Positions 56,303-64,000 of a stretch of DNA of 64,000 nucleotides are shown one piece after another. Location of the stretch: contig NC_134850.1 in the NCBI RefSeq assembly GCF_965363235.1, forward strand, positions 38,622,602 to 38,686,601, read 5' to 3'. Each line of letters begins with the position of its first letter. Position 1 is the stretch's first letter. This DNA comes from Mytilus galloprovincialis (taxonomy: Eukaryota; Mollusca; Bivalvia; Mytilida; Mytilidae). The position numbers and the translations under genes were made by a program. The notes below the pieces were generated by a model, which worked only from the letters and a program-made list of their open reading frames with translations, was not told where the DNA came from and made no database searches.

Positions 56303-59265
56303 CTAAAATACAAACAAATACTGACTTAGGTATGAGAGATATACCCTATTGGAAGTGGCTACACTGGATAAACCAGCTCCATTTGTTCCTCTGACGGAAA
56401 CATAGACCTACAATACAAACAAATACTGACTTAGGTATGAGAGATATACCCCATTGGAAGTGGCTACACTGGATACACCAGCTCCATTTGTTCCTCTGAT
56501 GGAAACATAGACCTACAATACAAACAAATACTGACTTAGGTATGAGAGATATACCCCATTGGAAGTGGCTACACTGGATAAACCAGCTCCATTTGTTCCT
56601 CTGACGGAAACATAGACCTACAATACAAACAAATACTGACTTAGGTATGAGAGATATACCCCATTGGAAGTGGCTACACTGGATAAACCAGCTCCATTTG
56701 TTCCTCTGACGGAAACATAGACCTACAATACAAACAAATACTGACTTAGGTATGAGAGATATACCCCATTGGAAGTGGCTACACTGGATAAACCAGCTCC
56801 ATTTGTTCCTCTGACGGAAACATAGACCTACAATACAAACAAATACTGACTTAGGTATGAGAGATATACCCCATTAGAAGTGGCTACACTGGATACACCA
56901 GCTCCATTTGTTCCTCTGACGGAAACATAGACCTACAATACAAACAAATACTGACTTAGGTATGAGAGATATACCCCATTGGAAGTGGCTACACTGGATA
57001 ACCCAGCTCCATTTGTTCCTCTGACGGAAACATAGACCTACAATACAAACAAATACTGACTTAGGTATGAGAGATATACACTCCATTAGAAGTGGCTACA
57101 CTGGATAAACCAGCTCCATTTGTTCCTCTGGTAGAGACATAGACCTACAATACAAACAAATACTGACTTAGGTATGAGAGATATACCCCATTGGAAGTGG
57201 CTACACTGGATAAACCAGCTCCATTTGTTCCTCTGACGGAGACATAGACCTACAATACAAACAAATACTGACTTAGGTATGAGAGATATACCCCATTAGA
57301 AGTGGCTACACTGGATACACCAGCTCCATTTGTTCCTCTGACGGAAACATAGACCTACAATACAAACAAATACTGACTTAGGTATGAGAGATATACTCCA
57401 TTAGAAGTGGCTACACTGGATAAACCAGCTCCATTTGTTCCTCTGACGGAGACATAGACCTACAATACAAAAAAATACTGACTTAGGTATGAGAGATATA
57501 CCCCATTGGAAGTGGCTACACTGGATAAACCAGCTCCATTTGTTCCTCTGACGGAGACATAGACCTACAATACAAACAAATACTGACTTAGGTATGAGAG
57601 ATATACTCCATTGGAAGTGGCTACACTGAATACACCTGCTCCATTTATTCCTCTGACGGAGACATAGACCTACAATACAAACAAATACTGACTTAGGTAT
57701 GAGAGATATACTCCATTAGAAGTGGCTACACTGGATAAACCAGCTCCATTTGTTCCTCTGACAGAGACATAGACCTACAATACAAACAAATACTGACTTA
57801 GGTATGAGAGATATACCCCATTGGAAGTGGCTACACTGGATAAACCAGCTCCATTTGTTCCTCTGACAGAGACATAGACCTACAATACAAACAAATACTG
57901 ACTTAGGTATGAGAGATATACTCCATTGGAAGTGGCTACACTGGATAAACCAGCTCCATTTGTTCCTCTGACAGAAACATAGACCTACAATACAAACAAA
58001 TACTGACTTAGGTATGAGAGATATACCCCATTGGAAGTGGCTACACTGGATAAACCAGCTCCATTTGTTCCTCTGACGGAAACATAGACCTACAATACAA
58101 ACAAATACTGACTTAGGTATGAGAGATATACCCCATTAGAAGTGGCTACACTGGATACACAAGCTCCATTTGTTCCTCTGACGGAAACATAGACCTACAA
58201 TACAAACAAATACTGACTTAGGTATGAGAGATATACCCCATTGGAAGTGGCTACACTGGATAACCCAGCTCCATTTGTTCCTCTGACGGAAACATAGACC
58301 TACAATACAAACAAATACTGACTTAGGTATGAGAGATATACACTCCATTAGAAGTGGCTACACTGGATAAACCAGCTCCATTTGTTCCTCTGGTAGAGAC
58401 ATAGACCTACAATACAAACAAATACTGACTTAGGTATGAGAGATATACTCCATTGGAAGTGGCTACACTGGATAAACCAGCTCCATTTGTTCCTCTGACA
58501 GAAACATAGACCTACAATACAAACAAATACTGACTTAGGTATGAGAGATATACCCCATTGGAAGTGGCTACACTGGATAAACCAGCTCCATTTGTTCCTC
58601 TGACGGAAACATAGACCTACAATACAAACAAATACTGACTTAGGTATGAGAGATATACCCCATTGGAAGTGGCTACACTGGATAAACCAGCTCCATTTGT
58701 TCCTCTGGTAGAGACATAAACCTACAATACAAACAAATACTGACTTAGGTATGAGAGATATACCCCATTAGAAGTTGCTACACTGGATAAACCAGCTCCA
58801 TTTGTTCCTCTGACGGAAACATAGACCTACAATACAAACAAATACTGACTTAGGTATGAGAGATATACCCCATTGGAAGTGGCTACACTGGATAAACCAG
58901 CTCCATTTGTTCCTCTGACGGAAACATAGACCTACAATACAAACAAATACTGACTTAGGTATGAGAGATATACCCCATTGGAAGTGGCTACACTGGATAA
59001 ACCAGCTCCATTTGTTCCTCTGACGGAAACATAGACCTACAATACAAACAAATACTGACTTAGATATGAGAGATATACCCCATTGGAAGTGGCTACACTG
59101 GATAAACCAGCTCCATTTGTTCCTCTGACGGAAACATAGACCTACAATACAAACAAATACTGACTTAGGTATGAGAGATATACCCCATTGGAAGTGGCTA
59201 CACTGGATAAACCAGCTCCATTTGTTCCTCTGACGGAAACATAGACCTACAATACAAAAAAAGGG
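56200..59265. repeat. Minisatellite of about 29 units, 105 bp, carrying splice acceptors
   Basis: On the minus strand each unit is a pyrimidine-rich acceptor (tttgtttgtattgtag) plus 87 nt equal to the start of receptor exon 1 (VYVSVRGTNGAGLSSVATSN, then GVYLSYLSQ). Units differ by a few bases. The leftmost unit is the real exon 1, more diverged, followed by a donor. In the exon frame every array unit ends in TAG at its own acceptor. Confidence 0.93.
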
Positions 59266-59392
59266 TCTCACTAATTAGCGACAACAAGCGTCAAGAAGCG
59301 ACAACAAGCGTCAACAAGCGACAAGAAGCGACAACAAGAATTATTTTAGCGACAACAAGCGACAAGAAGACTATTTAGCGACAAGAAAACAT
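59266..59392 (+). repeat. Short-period tandem repeat, GCGACAACAA / GCGACAAGAA
   Basis: Roughly a dozen imperfect 10-bp units abut the right end of the 105-bp array. Confidence 0.75.
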
Positions 59393-61222
59393 TTTTTTTT
59401 AATTAGATATAAAGAAATTTGTATTTAATGTTTTCTTTTAAATATACGAGCAGATATGTCTAATTAACATGAATTCTATGTAAAAACCAAAGAATGAAGG
59501 ATAGGTATGGCCACTCAATGTCACAGATTTTATTAATATTTTCCATATCCACTCCGTAGACACCAAAATAAATAAATATAACCATATATGACGAAAATAG
59601 ATCTCGGTTGCCATGGAAACCATCAAGCATATTTTCGCTTTGAATACAAACAAGGAAATTTGGTCTACTTTGACCTCAAAATTAAAAAAAACACAATATC
59701 AGTGCAAAAATGGTGGTTTATTTTCATTTAACATTACTAGATATATATATTTAAACAATTAAATTGCTTTTTGATAAAAAAAAATATTTTATGAATATTG
59801 CCACAGAATTTGTCATTTGGCATTTTGCCCAAAAAAAACATATTTTTTAATAAAATTCATCAATTATTTTAACAATTTTGCCCAGTACATACAAATATGG
59901 GCAATAGCACAAAATGATCTTCAAGACTATGAGAGTTCATACACACAAAAACATTTCTGGAGAAATGTTGCCTCTAAGTACAGTGATTGCTTGAAAAATG
60001 CATATTTAAGCACTTTTTCAGTAAAAAAAAAAAATCGAAAAAAAATCAACAAAGTAACAATTAATGTTTAAATTTTTTTTCTTCACATTTCTTCATTTAT
60101 ATAATAAAACAGTTTATTCTGAATAATAAAGTTTGAAACTAATTGCATGGTTGCCAAGGAAAACCATCATAACGAGGATTACAACCAGCTTAAACTATAA
60201 TATTAAATAAAATTTAGAATTCTGCGTCATGGCATTATGAGCACATATTGCAAGGTTATTTGTCCATTTCCAAGTCATAATGTGTGCACTTGTCATATAA
60301 TTCATTAAAACACATGTTATTTCACAATACATAATAAATGTATGAGCCATCATGAAATCAGATTTTTTTCTGATTAGAACAATAAGAATGCAATCACATA
60401 TGTTCAGGGTCACTTTTAATTTTCTTGTAGTAATTCAAATAAAATGGGCTTCACTTCAAATCATTTGTTAAATACATACATTTCATTGGCCTAAAAATCT
60501 GTATAAAATCTACGAATGAACTAGAAGCTGCTACACTAGTTTAATTTTAGTGATGCAATTTATTATTTTTCAAAACATTTGCCTCAATTAGACCAATCAG
60601 AGAAAATTCTGTTAATTTTCCCCAAATAATTTTTTTAAGTTTTATGGAAACTTCTCCATCAATAAAATCTTAAATCATTTCTCTTTCTTGTGAATTAACT
60701 CTTCTATAAACTTGTTTTATATCATAAGAATACATTATTTTCTAACATTTCTATATGTGCCGATTTGTGGGTCTATTCATGTGAACTGACAATTGAAATT
60801 TCAGTCAAATTTATGTTTTATTCTAACTTTCCTAATTTTCTCAAAATGACACAAATTTTCTTAATAGAAAAGGGTGGAGGTAGTTTAAAAGCCTAAAACA
60901 CCACTGAAATATATAACAAAAGCATGAGCCTTCATGAAATCAACTTTTTTTTTAATAAGAACAATAACATACATTGTAGGTTCAGGGTCACTACTATTTC
61001 CCACAGTAATGCTCATTTGACATCAATTTTCAGTTCCATACATTCTTTTGGCCTTAAATCAAGATAAAATCTAAATTAAATCTAGTGATAGCACTGAGAA
61101 GAGGCTACACTAGTTCCACTTTTGTGGTACAATTATTACATTTCAGCATTTCTTTAAATCTTATCTGATGCAGCCCTTCTTACATAAAAGAAAAACTTGT
61201 TTCATGCACCACAATATTTTTT
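59393..61222. other. Non-coding stretch between the array and the DDE-type gene
   Basis: I see no exon with supporting splice sites. The segments at about 60330-60600 and 60905-61170 are diverged direct repeats sharing 'gttcagggtcact', 'atgaaatca' and 'gctacactagtt'. Confidence 0.55.
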
Positions 61223-61228
61223 TTTATT
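61223..61228 (-). terminator. Polyadenylation signal AATAAA of the DDE-type gene
   Basis: AATAAA on the minus strand about 30 bases after the TAG stop of the gene at 61258. Confidence 0.5.
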
Positions 61229-61257
61229 AAGTGACCCTGAACGAAACCACATCATAT

Positions 61258-61874
61258 CTAAACATGAGAAAGAACTTTTTTTTTCAGACCAAAGAGTTTT
61301 TTGTCAGCAGATGCTGCTGTAAAGTCATTTTGATCCTGTATATCATTTCTTCTGTCTTTTAGAGCAAGTCTGGAAAAGTAACTAGCCACTTGTGAAGTTG
61401 TCAAAAAGTGTTCCCTTGTAAACCTTTTCTGACCATCCTTTAGAATATATGGCATATCTCTGGAAACTTTGGCAGGGTCTTCTTTATTCCCAGTAACTTT
61501 GCCAATGTTAAACTTTTCAGACAGATACTGTTTTTGGGCCTCCGTGAACAAAACTTTGGGTTTTTTCACTTTTAATGCCCATCCTCTTTCCTCAGGTACA
61601 TCAGTGGTGTTTTCTTTTTCCAAGTCATCAGACTGAATAGTGATGGCATTAATGGTCTGAAGTTTATTGTTGTACATTACTTTACACCTGTCTACTACTT
61701 TTTTCTCCACATGCACATTACAATTGCCAAGAAGAAGGTGATTATCTAGTGATGTCATTGTATTGAATGATCTGTCACAGTCATCATTAGAGCAGTTAAA
61801 CACATGGTCAGATGTTTTTCTTCTTTTAAAAGCTGGCTGGGTAGATTCATCATGTGCCTCAGATTCATCATCTA
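61258..61874 (-). CDS. DDE-type gene, last exon: zinc finger and stop
   Basis: 617 nt, acceptor ...ttttattctag, phase 1 in, ending in TAG. Encodes an acidic start, the C2HC-type finger, and a Lys-rich part with TEAQKQYLSEKFNIGKVTGN and HFLTTSQVASYFSRLALKDR. Confidence 0.8.
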
Positions 61875-63829
61875 CTAGAATAAAAAAAATATTCATTTGA
61901 TATCCAATGACTAAAAAGGAAAATACTGTTTATACACAATAGTATTCATATTTGTTGAGAAACAGATGTAAGACATAACTTAACTGGTCACTCAAGTAAA
62001 AAGTGTTGATCAGAGTGACCAAATCTTATAGCACCATTCTTTGGAGGTTTTCAGTACTCAGCATTGAACTAATGCATAATCAGTTCCTACCTTACGTTTG
62101 ATTTTTTTCAAAGAAAATGGATATAGAAAAAGATTCTTTTCTTGAAACCAATATATTTGATTTGCTTGATAAAGCATGATTCAACATCTTTTATGACAAA
62201 CAGGTATTTTATACTCCAGATGAATCTAAAATATATTACAAGTTTCTAATTGTTTTCATCAACCTTGGTCCAACCATATAAATGAAATGTCATATCATAT
62301 CAGTATAGTCATATTATCTGGTATATAAATTAGATAAATAACAGACAGACCAAACATCAAGAAAACCATTATGTACCTGGTGGAAGAATATCAGGAATAA
62401 CATCAGATGACCATGTGTGGACAACATTCAATTGTAGGCATGTAACTGCATTGTTTTTCCATGGTATCAGCTTCCCTGAAAAGAAAAATTTCATTAAATG
62501 ATTATGAACATTTATTTATTTTGTTTATATAATGTTAAAAATCATAAACTAAATCAAGGTTAAAATCAGAGATAACAAAGCAATTTTGACGTTTTATTTA
62601 CTTCTCAAAATATATTTTTCATCGTTGTTAAATGCAAACCTATGTTATTGTTTCCTTTTAAAATTATCTCATTGTTCTACACAGTCTAAACAATTTTTTT
62701 TTAAAGTATCCTTTTAGTCAGGTTAGCAATTAACAATTAATCTTTGAAAACAATTATTTTACAACATACCTGGTCCAACTTTGTATGCTCTCCACACCTT
62801 TAGCCCATCAGAGCTGAATTCAAAGTTGCTGAGAGTTGAAATGTTTGGAATGGGCTTTACATGAATTTTTTCAGCATCTGCATCAATAACTGGTGTCACA
62901 ACTTTGACTCTATACTTTCCTTTTTGTTGTAGATCAATAGCCTGTAAAAATAAGAAGAATGTAAGATATATATCAAATACAAAATCAGTTCAGGGAAAGA
63001 TTTCAGGATCCCTTAAACATTTTTACTTCAAATATAAATAACGCTAATGTACATCATTAGTTTTTTCTCTTAAAATATATACAAATCTAAAAAAACTATA
63101 CCTCTTTTGTCTCAATGTCACAGATTAAATTTGCAAGTCAAAACGTTTTAACTGTACCATCAATGCATTTATATCACACATGGATTGATTTGTGTCAAAT
63201 ATAAACCTCGCAAGAGAAAGAGTAATATGCATTAATTTTAAAAGACTAATTCTTACCCTCTTCATTGCAGATGCATTCAACACATCATTTCCTTCATTAA
63301 CATGTCTTTTGATTGCTGCCTTGATATGGGACGCCTTACGATCGCAGGGGCCTTTTCCGTCCTGTGCCTCACAAAAGTTGTAGGACTTTATCAAGTTTGG
63401 CAGTTCTTGATAAAGAGCATAGATGGTGAAGGTGCTTTTATAGCAGCCAGCATTATCAGACCATATGTGTACTTTGTTAATATTCTTGCAGTTTACCATA
63501 TCTTTGACTGTATCTGCAATCAAAACAGCTGTCAGTTGAGAGTCTTGTGGGGTCTGTGCATCTAATATGTGCACATATGTGTCCAGTATAAAGTTGCCAT
63601 CTTTTTTTGTAGCACATACTGTTATATGCCAGTTTATTCCCCTTTTACCAAACCAATCTGTTTGACCCTCCCTAAATTTCCGAGGGAGAAACTTCATGGC
63701 CCAGTCTGCAACCAAAAACATTTCTCCTTCCTTCAGATTTCCTGTAATATCTGCACGAGCACTGTCTTGAACTTTTGTTCTCAATATATGTGACTTCAAC
63801 TCCTTAATTGCATTCACAGATTTTTCAAC
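61258..63829 (-). CDS. RNase H-like (DDE-type) and C2HC zinc-finger protein, 3' part of gene
   Basis: Four exons (63257-63829, 62770-62941, 62377-62475, 61258-61874) join in frame: 1,461 nt, 486 aa plus stop; the 5' part lies beyond the right edge. The first visible exon has FLVADWAMKFLPRKFREGQ, VHIWSDNAGCYKST and FCEAQDGKGPCDRKASHIK. The spaced D, D and E/D resemble an RNase H-fold transposase core. The last exon has FNCSNDDCDRSFNTMTSLDN and then H/C, a C2HC-type finger, plus a Lys-rich region. I know similar uncharacterised invertebrate proteins but no name. It is probably a transposase-derived, possibly domesticated gene. DNA binding is inferred; catalysis is unknown. Confidence 0.78.
62377..62475 (-). 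CDS. DDE-type gene, third visible exon
   Basis: 99 nt, phase 1 in and out, donor gtacat. Encodes KLIPWKNNAVTCLQLNVVHT and WSSDVIPDILPP. Confidence 0.75.
62770..62941 (-). CDS. DDE-type gene, second visible exon
   Basis: 172 nt, phase 0 in, phase 1 out, donor gtatgt. Encodes AIDLQQKGKYRVKVVTPVID and FEFSSDGLKVWRAYKVGP. Confidence 0.78.
63257..63829 (-). CDS. DDE-type gene, first visible exon: RNase H-like core
   Basis: 573 nt, phase 0 in and out, acceptor ...tttttttag, donor gtaaga. Begins VEKSVNAIKELKSHILRTKV and ends NASAMKR. Holds all three candidate acidic motifs. Confidence 0.8.
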
Positions 63830-64000
63830 CTAAAAAAATAAACAGAATATTATTTCAAAAAGCATTTTAAAACAACATTACAAACATTAATTGTAGATTT
63901 CTCATTTACAAACTGATTTCATATAGTGGTCCATACTAGAGCTGGGATAATATATTTTTATGGCAGTACACGCCTGATAACACTCTTAAACAAAACAAAA

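Noticed and set aside
56200-59265. Regular repeats suggesting a CRISPR array
   Set aside because: Units are contiguous 105-bp tandem copies without unique spacers, in eukaryotic intron-rich DNA.
58768-59271. 167-aa open frame of repeated CIVGLCFRQRNKW units on the minus strand
   Set aside because: It is the wrong frame of the 105-bp array, open only because 105 is divisible by three; the frame matching receptor exon 1 is different.

Overview
The window looks like nuclear DNA of a marine bivalve, most likely a mussel (Mytilus or a close relative). The case rests on AT-rich sequence, many short GT-AG introns, and many short interspersed repeats of types I recognise from mussel and other bivalve DNA. 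The species call is from memory of those repeats, not from a search.

Layout, left to right: (1) 370-4889, minus strand: a small, apparently complete three-exon gene for a secreted single-Ig-domain protein of 140 aa, with a TATA-like box upstream. (2) 4890-9637: intergenic DNA with repeat fragments. (3) 9638-56302, minus strand: 31 consecutive exons of a large single-pass membrane protein. Every junction keeps frame, giving 2,046 codons (2,045 aa plus stop). The ectodomain has repeated fibronectin-III-like modules, a Ser/Thr-rich linker, a Cys-rich insert, a furin-type RRKR site, a cadherin-like segment and two EGF modules. A transmembrane helix and an acidic tail built partly from symmetric microexons follow. 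The 5' end lies outside the window or is missing. (4) 56200-59265: about 29 tandem 105-bp units; each is a copy of the splice acceptor plus 87 nt of the first visible receptor exon. (5) 59266-61222: short-period repeat and non-coding DNA. (6) 61258-63829, minus strand: the last four exons of a second gene with an RNase H-like (DDE-type) region and a C2HC zinc finger; it continues past the right edge.

Two large rearrangements cut the receptor gene. A segment of about 8.45 kb (17016-25461), holding receptor exons 17-23 and part of 24 plus a LINE, recurs almost base for base at 29247-37693. The only difference I found is one T in a homopolymer. Between the copies sits a 3.8-kb filler with an intact six-exon hAT-type transposase-like gene (25541-28752, plus strand, 666 aa). 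One junction splits receptor exon 24, so the arrangement is either a very recent duplication with consequences for the protein or an assembly artefact.

The introns hold a 5'-truncated LINE (twice, through the duplication), several miniature inverted-repeat elements, and three families of non-autonomous elements that share one terminal layout (ACAAGA, hairpin, short motif, then the motif inverted at the other end), as in Helentron-associated elements. I saw no LTR element, retroviral gene, tRNA, rRNA or CRISPR.
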